Shown here: piece by piece, positions 25,561 to 34,434 of the stretch | Numbering within the stretch: position 1 is the first letter of the stretch | How the letters are laid out: each line of letters starts with the position of its first letter | Source: Bacteroidales bacterium | GTDB taxonomy: Bacteria; Bacteroidota; Bacteroidia; Bacteroidales; F082 | Length of the DNA: 40,013 bases | NCBI GenBank assembly: GCA_019454985.1 | Contig: JACFNF010000021.1 | Coordinates: 1 to 40,013 of the forward strand | Reading direction: 5' to 3' | The notes under the pieces: model-generated | What the model was told of the DNA's origin: nothing | The model's input: the letters and a program-made list of their open reading frames with translations, nothing else | Databases searched by the model: none | Program-made: the position numbers and the translations under genes

Positions 25561-28158
25561 TTAACGCTCTGTTTTCCTGAAAATCAGTTTGTTGTTTGAA
25601 GCATCAATTTCTACAGCTTGTGATTTCTCTATCTCGTTTGATATCATCCACTTAGACAACTCGTTCAGGATACTTTTCTGGATTACCCGGCGTACCGGTC
25701 GGGCTCCGTATTGCGGATTGTAGCCCGCATCGGCAAGGTATTGGTATGCAGCATCGGTAAGATGCAGGCTGAGGCCATTCTGTTCGACCATCCTGATCAC
25801 TTCATTCACCTGAAGTTTGACGACTTCCAGAATTTCGTGCCTGTCAAGCGGCTTAAACATCACTATATCATCCACCCGGTTCAGAAACTCGGGCCTCATC
25901 GTTGCTTTCAACAGGCTCATCACCTTTTCGCGCGTGGCTTCGAACAGGGCGTCGTGGTTTGCGGCGTCAGGATTTCCGAGGCTTTGCTGAATAATTTCAG
26001 AACCAATATTGCTGGTCATCACAATGATGGTATTCTTGAAGTCAACGGTTCGTCCTTTATTGTCGGTGAGCCTGCCATCATCGAGCACCTGAAGGAGGAT
26101 ATTGAACACATCGGGATGCGCTTTTTCAATCTCGTCGAGCAATATCACTGCATAGGGTTTACGACGGATGGCTTCGGTGAGTTGTCCGCTTTCGTCATAT
26201 CCAACATAACCTGGAGGAGCGCCAATGAGCCGTGACACGGCATGCCGTTCCTGATATTCCGACATATCAATTCTCACCATGGCATGTTCGTTGTCAAACA
26301 GATAGGCCGCCAGCGCTTTGGCCAATTCGGTTTTCCCGACACCCGTTGTGCCTAAAAAGATAAAGGAGCCAATGGGGCGCGACTGGTGTTGAAGCCCGGC
26401 ACGACTTCGGCGGATGGCATCGGCCACCGTTTGAATGGCCTCGTCCTGACCAATGACACGCTCATGGAGATGAGCCTCGAGATGAAGCAGTTTTTCGCGT
26501 TCACTGGTCATCATTTTACTCACCGGAATACCTGTTGCACGTGAAACCACTTCGGCAATCTCGTCACTGCCTACTTCTTCGTTCACCAAAGGATGATCGC
26601 CCTGGAGTACAACAAGTTGGCTCTTTGCATTTTCGATTGCTTGTTCCTGTTCCCTGATCTTTCCATAGCGTAGCTCGGCAACACGGCCAAAATCGCCTTC
26701 ACGCTCGGCTTTATCGGCTTCATTCTTAAAGCCTTCAATATTCTTTTTGTGAGCTTGTATTTCTTCAATCAGGTTTTTCTCGGCTTCCCATTTTGAGCGG
26801 AAGGAATTTCTTTCTTCGATAAGGTCGGCCAACTCACGCGAAATGGTTTCAAGTTTTGGCTTATCGTTTTCGCGCCGGATAGCTTCGCGTTCAATTTCCA
26901 ATTGTCTGATCCGGCGTTCCACTCTTTCCAACTCTTCGGGCAATGAGTTGATTTCGAGACGCAAACGGGCAGCTGCCTCATCAATCAGGTCAATGGCCTT
27001 ATCTGGCAGAAACCTGTCGGAGATATAACGGTGCGACAACTCAACCGCCGCAATGATGGCCTGATCGAGGATACGCACCTGATGATGCGACTCGTAGCGT
27101 TCTTTCAGTCCGCGCAAGATTGAAACAGCATCGGCCACAGAGGGTTCGTTCACCATGACAATCTGGAAACGGCGCTCAAGGGCTTTGTCTTTTTCAAAAT
27201 ATTTCTGATACTCCTTCAGCGTGGTAGCGCCGACAGCCCGAAGCTCTCCTCTTGCCAGAGCCGGTTTCAGGATATTGGCTGCATCCATTGCGCCTTCGCC
27301 CTTGCCCGCTCCGACCAAAGTATGGATTTCATCAATGAACAGGATAACTTCTCCTTCGCTTTTAATCACTTCATTGACTACGCCTTTGAGTCGTTCTTCG
27401 AATTCGCCTTTATACATGGCGCCGGCCACCAAAGCTCCCATATCGAGCGAAAACACTTGTTTGCCTTTCAGGTTTTCAGGAACATCGCCATTCACGATGC
27501 GGTGGGCAATACCTTCGGCAATGGCCGTTTTGCCTACACCCGGCTCGCCAATGAGAATAGGATTGTTTTTAGTTCGCCGCGAAAGAATTTGAAGCACCCG
27601 TCGGATTTCGTCGTCCCGACCGATTACCGGATCAAGTTTGCCTTCGGCAGCCAAAGCATTGAGATTGCGTGCATAACGGTTTAATGCTTCAAAACTTTGT
27701 TCAGCGCCGGGGCTATCTACGCGATTACCGCTGCGCACCTGGTCAATGGCAGCAACCAATGCATCATGGGTCAAACGGCTGTCTTTCAATATGCGTGAAG
27801 CAGCCGAAGGAGTTTCAAACAGAGCAAGCAACAAATGATCGAGCGAGACATAACTATCGCCTTTGCTCTGGCTAAGGGTCATTGCCTGCTGAAAAGTCTG
27901 AAGTGTTTCGCGTGAAAAATAGGGTTCGCCTCCACTCACACGCGGAAGAGATTTGAGACTGCTGTCAACAACAGCCTCTATGGTCTTGGCCTCAACACTC
28001 AAGCGTTTCAAAATCTGAGGCACAAACATCTGATCGGTTTGCAGCAAAGCCTTCAACAGGTGAAGATTCTCAACAGCCTGTTGCCCTCCTTCCAAAGCAA
28101 TCTGTTGTGCTTTGGCGATGGCTTCCTGCGACTTATGGGTAAATTGATTTAAATTCAT
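25561..28158 (-). CDS. clpB: ATP-dependent disaggregase ClpB
   Basis: ClpB is the Hsp100 hexamer that, with DnaK, dissolves protein aggregates in the cytoplasm. The 865-aa protein contains two Clp N repeats (residues 1-145), AAA+ domain 1 with Walker A GEPGVGKT (204-211) and [10 protein letters not shown], the long coiled-coil middle domain (~400-525) that identifies ClpB rather than ClpA/ClpC, and AAA+ domain 2 with GTTGVGKT (603-610). The C-terminal D2-small domain follows. Three ATG codons run in a row (28164, 28161, 28158), and the last gives the usual [15 protein letters not shown] further ATG at 28188 lies inside a leader hairpin and is not used here. Confidence 0.96.
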   Translation of the reverse strand: MNLNQFTHKSQEAIAKAQQIALEGGQQAVENLHLLKALLQTDQMFVPQILKRLSVEAKTIEAVVDSSLKSLPRVSGGEPYFSRETLQTFQQAMTLSQSKGDSYVSLDHLLLALFETPSAASRILKDSRLTHDALVAAIDQVRSGNRVDSPGAEQSFEALNRYARNLNALAAEGKLDPVIGRDDEIRRVLQILSRRTKNNPILIGEPGVGKTAIAEGIAHRIVNGDVPENLKGKQVFSLDMGALVAGAMYKGEFEERLKGVVNEVIKSEGEVILFIDEIHTLVGAGKGEGAMDAANILKPALARGELRAVGATTLKEYQKYFEKDKALERRFQIVMVNEPSVADAVSILRGLKERYESHHQVRILDQAIIAAVELSHRYISDRFLPDKAIDLIDEAAARLRLEINSLPEELERVERRIRQLEIEREAIRRENDKPKLETISRELADLIEERNSFRSKWEAEKNLIEEIQAHKKNIEGFKNEADKAEREGDFGRVAELRYGKIREQEQAIENAKSQLVVLQGDHPLVNEEVGSDEIAEVVSRATGIPVSKMMTSEREKLLHLEAHLHERVIGQDEAIQTVADAIRRSRAGLQHQSRPIGSFIFLGTTGVGKTELAKALAAYLFDNEHAMVRIDMSEYQERHAVSRLIGAPPGYVGYDESGQLTEAIRRKPYAVILLDEIEKAHPDVFNILLQVLDDGRLTDNKGRTVDFKNTIIVMTSNIGSEIIQQSLGNPDAANHDALFEATREKVMSLLKATMRPEFLNRVDDIVMFKPLDRHEILEVVKLQVNEVIRMVEQNGLSLHLTDAAYQYLADAGYNPQYGARPVRRVIQKSILNELSKWMISNEIEKSQAVEIDASNNKLIFRKTER

Positions 28159-28168
28159 CATCATTCGT

Positions 28169-28191
28169 TTTTTGATGCATTTCATCAAAAA
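28169..28191 (-). promoter_or_regulatory. AU-rich hairpin in the clpB leader
   Basis: A perfect 9-bp stem (28169-28177 with 28183-28191) with a 5-base loop ends 4 bases before the first of three tandem start codons. The stem is mostly A-U, so it would be weak and temperature-sensitive. No Shine-Dalgarno sequence is present. Confidence 0.4.
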
Positions 28192-28318
28192 GCTTACCGT
28201 TCAAATCATGGAATTGATTCAATCATGAAACATCCTCATTTTCTGATCAGTACAGCCGTCCTTCAGGTATTAACAAATCAATCTATGACAATTCGTCAGC
28301 TTTGACTAATGAGACTTA

Positions 28319-28331
28319 TGTCATAATGACA
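28319..28331. promoter_or_regulatory. Perfect 13-base palindrome upstream of clpB
   Basis: TGTCAT-A-ATGACA lies about 155 bases upstream of clpB, between clpB and the stop of the hybrid kinase. It is a possible binding site for a dimeric regulator. It is not the CIRCE sequence. Confidence 0.3.
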
Positions 28332-28393
28332 CATTCGGATTAACTTTTACCTTCAAGAAAAGTCAAGAAAAAAATGAGGCTGATGATAGAATT

Positions 28394-31300
28394 TCAGGAA
28401 TCTTCCCCTTTTTCCTGCTTCTGTTTTTCATCATTCTTTGGTCTGGTAGAAAGCCAATAACGAACTTTTTCGAGGAGGATATTCACCTGAAAAGGTTTTG
28501 AAAGATAATCGTCGCATCCGGCGGCATAAGCTTTGCGATCATCGTCAATCAAACCTAAGGCAGTGATGGCAATCACCGGCAGTTGCGGCCTCATTTGTTT
28601 GATAAGCCGTGTAGCTTCGTAGCCATCCATCACCGGCATTTTGATATCCATGAGGCAAAGGTCAACTTCGGGGTGTTTTGCGCAAAGTTCAACAGCTTCG
28701 GCTCCATTCTCAGCACGGATAATTTGAATATTCAATCGCTTGACAAGCACCACATCAAGCACTGCATAATTCGAATCTTCATCTTCGGCAATCAGAACGG
28801 TCATATTTTTCAAATCACCGGATAAAGTTTGCCTCTCAACTTTCTCGGGTTCTGCTTTGTTGGTCATCGTTTTTTGAAGGCCCTGTAATTCAACGTAAAA
28901 ACTTGTGCCTACGTCCACCTTCGATTCAAAACGAATTGTAGCACCAATGATATCACAACACCTCTTGACGATGGAGAGTCCCAGTCCGCTGCCGTCGAAA
29001 CGGCGTACCGTGGAATTCTCCTGTTGGGCAAAAAGTTCGTAAATATGAGGTTTAAAGTCGTCCTGAATACCTACGCCGCTATCATGAATCTCGGCCAGCA
29101 ATCCGCTGGAGGCTGTTTTGCTGAGGCGAAAACGGATATATCCGGAAGGAGTAAATTTTACGGCATTATCCAAAAGATGATCAACAATTTTTTCGAAAAG
29201 ATTGCGATCGGTTTCAATCACAAATTCATCGTCAACTTCAATTTCAATTTCAAGTCTGAGATTTTTGTGTTTACAGAGATTCAGGAAATTCTTCACCGTA
29301 TTCTCCATCGAACGCCGTGGTTTGATGATTTCCTTTTTAACAGGCATGGTATCCGATGCCAGCATGGAAATATCCACATATTGTTCAATGGTTCTCACTA
29401 AACGGTTTGAGCTGAGATTAAGTACCGCCTCCATTTCGATTCGTTCGGCCTCTGATTCAAATCCACCTTCTAAAATCATGCTCGAGGCTCCTAAAATTCC
29501 GTTGAGCGGAGTTCGTAATTCATGCGAGATGTTGTTGAGGAATGCTGTTTTCAAGCGGTCGCTGGCTTCAGCTTTGTGTTTAGCTTCAATCAGATCAGCG
29601 TTCATCTGCCGCATTTGATCGTTGGTTTGGTTCAATTCTTCATTCAGCACCTGAAGCTCTTCATTTTGTTGTTGCAACCTTTCCTCGCTGTTTATCAGGA
29701 TCGTCTCGTTTCGTTTTCGCGTTGTGATATCGTGAAGCATCCCAATGGTCACCGACTTACCCTCCAGCTCAACCACAACGGTTGAAGCTTCCACATCCAC
29801 CACCCGTCCATCTTTTGCCAATTGCTGAAATTCATAGCGTTTGGGTACCGCAATCCCCTTCCTTCTGTCGGAAATATGTTGTTCTACAATCGTTTTGCTA
29901 AAGGGCGTCAACAAAACATTCAGGTCAAAATCAGGCGAAGTCAGTTCGGCTTCGGTATAGCCGACCATACTGGAAAATGCTTGATTGACATAGAGAAACT
30001 GACGGTTTGATAAGATATAAATTGCATCAAAAGCATTTTCGACCAATGATCTGAATTTTGTTTCACTGTCCCTCAGTTCTTTAGTAACGCGAAAATGATC
30101 CAGATAATTGTTGATTTTTGTTACAATCTGGTTAAGCAACAGCATGTCTTCTTCCTCTAAACGCACCGGTTCATCACTTTTTACTTTAAGTGAGCCAACT
30201 ATTTGGTGATTTCGCTTGAGATCGAATGAAGCGGCAATGCGTTTTCCGCCATTTCTACCTGAGGAAATTATTTTTACACCATCGGTCAAAAATTCAATGT
30301 AGGCTTCTTTGTTCGGAAAAAGGGTGTTTTCGAGTTCAAAACCAACATCTCCAAGGTTCGTTGTGATATCTTTTTCTGACTGAAGCATCTGCGTGACATT
30401 GCGAATGCATACCAAATCGCGTATTCGGCGGTTGAGCTCTCTCGAACGTTTATCAACCAAAATCTCCAGCATTTGCGAATGGCGCCGGTAAAAGAAAATC
30501 ACCAGCGTACCAAGCAATAACATAATAAAACCGGCAAAATAGAACAATTTGGTTCGCAGGCCGATTATTCCGGCAAAATAACCCTCAAGAGAATGCAGTT
30601 TCATCACATAGAAATCGCCCCAGATCAACAACGCACAGGCTTTTACAAATTCAAAACTGGCAAAATGAGCATCCAACTCTTCGGTGCTTGCAGCGCGATA
30701 ATGGCTAAAAGGAAATGAGCCAATATGCTGACTTTGGTTTCTATTGATATATTCGACCAAATCAACAGCCATATCCATTTTAAGCCATTCAGCATTTCGA
30801 AAAGCTTGTTCAATAATGCGTTGGGGATCAATTGTAGCAGCCAAAAAGCGTTTGTATTTGTTGTGGCGGCCGTCTTGCGGTCCATCGGGGATTTTATACC
30901 CAATCACAATCATCCCATCCCCATTTAAGCTTGGCGGACGAATAAAACCAGTGCTATGAAGCAGTCTGTCGGCTCCGGATTGAAATAAAAAATCCTGGAG
31001 TGAATCCACAATCATTTGGTTGCTGAGCAAAAGATAACCACTACGGGTATTGGCCTCTTGATGATACTTTAAAAACAGCTCTGATCCGTCAACATCGGTC
31101 AGACGAATCGCTGACTGACTGTGCTTCAAATCTGATGTTTCAAATAAAAAAAGCGATTCAAAATGATATTTAATTAGTATTTGATATGCACAATTTGCAA
31201 ATTCAAGGCTATCAACTTCTTCGCTATTTGCAAGAAAAACACCGAGTTCTTCAAGATGATGACCAATTTCACGGAAAGTCGAGCGTAATATGGTGGACGC

Positions 31301-32068
31301 ACTTGCGCCATAGTTATTAAAAATAAGTTGTTGTTCATCCTTTTTCGCTTCTATATAGAGCTCAGCCGATATGATCACAAGCCATAAACCAACAAAGAAA
31401 AACCCAATTGTATCGACGTGTACAAAACGATTTTGTTTCTCGGCAGGTAAATCATTCCGCCAAAAGATGATCACAAGGCATATGATCACAATCAGAGCAA
31501 GCAAAGTAAAAACAATATAGGTCTGTCGTCGTAAAACGGTCTGTTTCTCGAAATACGACTTCCCTTTCAGCTCCATAACAAACAAGATGGGGTTTTTATA
31601 ATTAGCAGGAAAAATCGGAACAAACACTTTGATTTTATGAAGTTTACCATTTTGCATCACTTCCTCGACAAATGGTTTGTGATGGCCGAAAACAATCTCC
31701 TCCACCTGTTTGCCCACCGAATAAGGATCGCCCTTTTTATATTCCGAATTGGTTTTTGAGCAAAGGCCTACCCTATAACCATCCTCATTTTTCAAAACAG
31801 CAAAATAGTGGCGTCCAACGTACAAATCTTCAAGGGTAGAAATTTGATTTCTAAGGCGATCGTAGAGTGCCGGCTGCGGCTTTTCGTCAATCTGATTGTT
31901 AACAATCTCGTCATCAACTGCGTGAATTATACTACTCAGATGACTAATAAAGCTTTGGTGTTGTTTTTCTTTATAGTTGGCAGTTCTCCGGTTTCCCGTC
32001 CAATAAGCTACAACCGCTATTGCGGCAGCAACAGCCAGAAGTATTAAAAGTCGCGTTCTTGTATTCAT
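28394..32068 (-). CDS. Hybrid sensor histidine kinase with two extracytoplasmic sensor regions
   Basis: This 1224-aa membrane kinase senses an unknown signal and passes phosphate to its own receiver. TM1 is ~6-23, a first periplasmic region ~24-180 is Cache/dCache-like in size, TM2 is ~183-203 and TM3 ~219-237. A second periplasmic region spans ~238-505 and TM4 ~508-527. The cytoplasmic part has a GAF-like stretch (~545-665), PAS (~670-785), coiled coil (~790-840), HisKA with His849 (NNISHELRTPLNG), HATPase with Asn968 (LLDNAVKF), DSGVG and GSGLGLS, and a receiver with Asp1141 (CLMDIKMP) and Lys1191. All catalytic residues are intact. There is no DNA-binding output. It has its own promoter with a palindrome in the spacer. 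No response regulator is adjacent. Confidence 0.9.
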   Translation of the reverse strand: MNTRTRLLILLAVAAAIAVVAYWTGNRRTANYKEKQHQSFISHLSSIIHAVDDEIVNNQIDEKPQPALYDRLRNQISTLEDLYVGRHYFAVLKNEDGYRVGLCSKTNSEYKKGDPYSVGKQVEEIVFGHHKPFVEEVMQNGKLHKIKVFVPIFPANYKNPILFVMELKGKSYFEKQTVLRRQTYIVFTLLALIVIICLVIIFWRNDLPAEKQNRFVHVDTIGFFFVGLWLVIISAELYIEAKKDEQQLIFNNYGASASTILRSTFREIGHHLEELGVFLANSEEVDSLEFANCAYQILIKYHFESLFLFETSDLKHSQSAIRLTDVDGSELFLKYHQEANTRSGYLLLSNQMIVDSLQDFLFQSGADRLLHSTGFIRPPSLNGDGMIVIGYKIPDGPQDGRHNKYKRFLAATIDPQRIIEQAFRNAEWLKMDMAVDLVEYINRNQSQHIGSFPFSHYRAASTEELDAHFASFEFVKACALLIWGDFYVMKLHSLEGYFAGIIGLRTKLFYFAGFIMLLLGTLVIFFYRRHSQMLEILVDKRSRELNRRIRDLVCIRNVTQMLQSEKDITTNLGDVGFELENTLFPNKEAYIEFLTDGVKIISSGRNGGKRIAASFDLKRNHQIVGSLKVKSDEPVRLEEEDMLLLNQIVTKINNYLDHFRVTKELRDSETKFRSLVENAFDAIYILSNRQFLYVNQAFSSMVGYTEAELTSPDFDLNVLLTPFSKTIVEQHISDRRKGIAVPKRYEFQQLAKDGRVVDVEASTVVVELEGKSVTIGMLHDITTRKRNETILINSEERLQQQNEELQVLNEELNQTNDQMRQMNADLIEAKHKAEASDRLKTAFLNNISHELRTPLNGILGASSMILEGGFESEAERIEMEAVLNLSSNRLVRTIEQYVDISMLASDTMPVKKEIIKPRRSMENTVKNFLNLCKHKNLRLEIEIEVDDEFVIETDRNLFEKIVDHLLDNAVKFTPSGYIRFRLSKTASSGLLAEIHDSGVGIQDDFKPHIYELFAQQENSTVRRFDGSGLGLSIVKRCCDIIGATIRFESKVDVGTSFYVELQGLQKTMTNKAEPEKVERQTLSGDLKNMTVLIAEDEDSNYAVLDVVLVKRLNIQIIRAENGAEAVELCAKHPEVDLCLMDIKMPVMDGYEATRLIKQMRPQLPVIAITALGLIDDDRKAYAAGCDDYLSKPFQVNILLEKVRYWLSTRPKNDEKQKQEKGEDS

Positions 32069-32119
32069 GCGGGCCTATTTAAAGTATCATAAATGGGAAA
32101 ATTGCTACATTGTTCCTAA

Positions 32120-32150
32120 CAAAAATACGACATTCCAAATATGGAACAAA
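32120..32150 (-). promoter_or_regulatory. Promoter of the hybrid kinase, with palindrome in spacer
   Basis: On the minus strand, TTTG (32147-32150), 19 bases and TATTTTTG (32120-32127) match the consensus closely. The spacer holds an inverted repeat TTCCA/TGGAA (32133-32146), a position where a repressor would block polymerase. Confidence 0.6.
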
Positions 32151-32249
32151 AAAAAGAAAAACATCTTTAATTTTTTTTTAAGAATTTATCATCAGCTTTA
32201 TGATGCAAAAAAAGCTTGTTTGTTTATCGTTTTATATGAAATAAAGTTC

Positions 32250-32257
32250 TATTTTTG
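32250..32257 (+). promoter_or_regulatory. Putative rpsA promoter (-7 TATTTTTG)
   Basis: This is an exact -7 match giving a leader of about 125 nt before the rpsA ATG. A clear -33 was not found (TTTA at the expected place). Confidence 0.5.
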
Positions 32258-32267
32258 CAGGCTCAAA

Positions 32268-32316
32268 TTAAGGCCGATCCGGAATTGGCTACAACACGTT
32301 GTAATCAATGCCTTAA
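32268..32316 (+). promoter_or_regulatory. Structured leader of rpsA
   Basis: Nested pairings TTAAGGC/GCCTTAA (32268-32274 with 32310-32316), ATTG/CAAT (32284-32287 with 32306-32309) and ACAAC/GTTGT (32291-32295 with 32298-32302) form one long hairpin with a 9-base bulge on the left. This could be the site of autogenous control by S1. Confidence 0.45.
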
Positions 32317-32386
32317 CAGAAAACATGTTTAACACCCCCTGACTGAAGGAGTACGGAACGACGGTTCAGGTACAAATCTAATTTTT

Positions 32387-34315
32387 ATGACAGAACACGA
32401 AAACCTCGTCAACGAAGAACCAATGATGGAGCCAGTTCCTGCCTCCCAGCCTGTTGACGAAAGTCAGGCTACTGAAACTGTAGCCGAGGCTCCCGCAGCA
32501 AAACCCGTTAAAGAACGCCCGCAACCACAGGTTCCCGGCGAATTTGACTGGGATGCCGTTGACAAAAGGCACGAAAAGTACTCCAGCTCCGAGCGTAGCA
32601 AGCTCGAGCAGATGTACGACAAGACACTCAGCTCCATTGGCGACCACGAAGTGATTGACGGGCTTGTCGTTGGCAAAAACGCACGCGAAGTGATCGTCAA
32701 CATTGGCTTCAAATCCGACGGTGTAATTCCTGTTTCGGAATTTCGCTATAACCCCGGCCTCAAAGTTGGCGACAGAGTTGAAGTTTATGTTGAAAATCAG
32801 GAAGGTTCGAGTGGCCAGCTCGAGCTTTCTCATAAAAAAGCACGTATCCTTCGTTCGTGGGATCGCGTGAACGATGCTTTCGAAAAAGAAGAAATCATCA
32901 CCGGTTATGTAAAATGCCGCACTAAGGGCGGACTCATCGTAGATGTGTTTGGTATCGAAGCTTTCCTTCCCGGCTCACAGATTGACGTGAAGCCCATTCG
33001 CGATTACGACATCTATGTTGATAAAACCATGGAATTCAAGGTTGTGAAAATCAATCAGGAATACAAAAATGTGGTGGTATCGCACAAAGCGCTTATTGAG
33101 GACGAGCTTGAACAGCAAAAAGCCGAAATTATCAGCAAACTCGAAAAGGGTCAGGTTCTCGAAGGAACCGTCAAAAACATCACCACCTACGGTGTGTTTA
33201 TTGATTTGGGGGGCGTTGACGGTCTTATCCACATCACCGACCTCTCGTGGGGACGCATCAACCATCCTGAAGAAATTGTTGAGCTCGACCAGAAAATCAA
33301 AGTCGTTATCCTTGATTTCGACGACAGCAAGAAACGTATTGCATTGGGTCTGAAGCAGCTCACCCCACATCCATGGGATGCTCTCGACGAAAACCTGAAA
33401 GTTGGTGACAAGGTTAAAGGCAAGGTAGTGGTGATCGCCGACTATGGCGCTTTCATCGAGATTGCCCCCGGTGTTGAAGGCCTGATCCACGTAAGTGAAA
33501 TGTCGTGGTCGCAGCATCTGCGCACAGCTCAGGACTTCCTGAAAGTTGGTCAGGAAGTGGAAGCCGTCATTCTCACTTTAGATCGCGAAGACCGCAAAAT
33601 GTCGTTAGGCATGAAACAATTGATTCCCGATCCCTGGTCGAACATCAAAGAACGTTATCCGGTCAACTCGAAACATACGGCCACTGTGCGCAACTTCACC
33701 ACTTTTGGTATCTTTGTGGAGATGGAAGAAGGCGTTGACGGCCTGATTCACATTTCCGACCTTTCGTGGTCGAAGAAGATCAAACATCCGGCCGAGTTTA
33801 CCAAGGTAGGCGAAACCATCGAGGTGCTCGTGCTCGACGTGGACGAAGAAAATCGTCGTCTGAGCCTTGGCCATAAACAGCTTGAAGAAAATCCATGGGA
33901 TGTGTTTGAAAGTATCTTTACTGTTGGCAGCGTCCATCAGGGAACTATCATCGGCACTTCCGACAAAGGCATGATTGTTTCGTTGCCTTATGGCGTTGAA
34001 GGTTTTGCCCCCAACCGTCATCTCAAAAAAGAGGATGGCAGTCAGGCCAAAAACGATGAAACCATGGACTTCAAAGTGATCGAGTTCTCGAAAGAAAATA
34101 AGAAGATCATTCTCTCCCACTCGCGTATCCACGAAGACGCTGCTTTCGTGGCTCGCACCGCCGAAGCCGATGAAAAATCGTCCGAGCAAAAGAACACCAA
34201 ACGCGCCGTGAAGATTATCAACGAAAATTTAGAGCGTACCACCTTAGGCGATCTTGATGTTCTGGCAGGATTGAAAGAGGATCTTGAAAAAGAAGAAAAG
34301 TCGAAAAAGAAATAA
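32387..34315 (+). CDS. rpsA: 30S ribosomal protein S1
   Basis: S1 binds mRNA on the small subunit. The 642-aa protein has an acidic, disordered N-terminal ~45 residues and then six S1 RNA-binding repeats. Repeats 3-5 are the most regular (ITTYGVFIDLGGVDGLIHITDLSW, IADYGAFIEIAPGVEGLIHVSEMSW, FTTFGIFVEMEEGVDGLIHISDLSW), with a Lys/Glu-rich tail. In Bacteroidota, which rarely use Shine-Dalgarno pairing, S1 is expected to matter for start-site selection. Long open frames on the opposite strand are codon-bias shadows. A good terminator follows. Confidence 0.95.
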   Translation: MTEHENLVNEEPMMEPVPASQPVDESQATETVAEAPAAKPVKERPQPQVPGEFDWDAVDKRHEKYSSSERSKLEQMYDKTLSSIGDHEVIDGLVVGKNAREVIVNIGFKSDGVIPVSEFRYNPGLKVGDRVEVYVENQEGSSGQLELSHKKARILRSWDRVNDAFEKEEIITGYVKCRTKGGLIVDVFGIEAFLPGSQIDVKPIRDYDIYVDKTMEFKVVKINQEYKNVVVSHKALIEDELEQQKAEIISKLEKGQVLEGTVKNITTYGVFIDLGGVDGLIHITDLSWGRINHPEEIVELDQKIKVVILDFDDSKKRIALGLKQLTPHPWDALDENLKVGDKVKGKVVVIADYGAFIEIAPGVEGLIHVSEMSWSQHLRTAQDFLKVGQEVEAVILTLDREDRKMSLGMKQLIPDPWSNIKERYPVNSKHTATVRNFTTFGIFVEMEEGVDGLIHISDLSWSKKIKHPAEFTKVGETIEVLVLDVDEENRRLSLGHKQLEENPWDVFESIFTVGSVHQGTIIGTSDKGMIVSLPYGVEGFAPNRHLKKEDGSQAKNDETMDFKVIEFSKENKKIILSHSRIHEDAAFVARTAEADEKSSEQKNTKRAVKIINENLERTTLGDLDVLAGLKEDLEKEEKSKKK

Positions 34316-34337
34316 TTTCCGACTTTCATCGAATATC

Positions 34338-34365
34338 AAAAGCCACAACCGAAGTTGTGGCTTTT
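34338..34365 (+). terminator. Terminator of rpsA
   Basis: A perfect 12-bp stem (34338-34349 with 34354-34365), a CGAA tetraloop and a T run follow 22 bases after the rpsA stop. Confidence 0.88.
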
Positions 34366-34434
34366 TTTAGCGCCAAAAATAGCTGTTACCAAACTGAGCG
34401 TTGAAGCAGCTGGATCGAAACGGTGCGAAAGCTG

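Larger units (their letters stand above)
32069..32386. other. Divergent control region between the kinase and rpsA
   Basis: No gene is supported in these 318 bases. On the minus strand is the kinase promoter (32120-32150), with a TTCCA-AATA-TGGAA inverted repeat. On the plus strand are the rpsA promoter (32250-32257) and a ~125-nt leader that can form a long hairpin (32268-32316). Confidence 0.6.

Noticed and set aside
28159..28393. CIRCE/HrcA operator upstream of clpB
   Set aside because: I looked for TTAGCACTC-N9-GAGTGCTAA and it is absent. Only unrelated palindromes are present.
32975..34189. Two long minus-strand frames (about 180 and 194 codons) opposite rpsA
   Set aside because: They mirror the S1 repeats and highly biased codons of rpsA, and have no promoter or domain signature.
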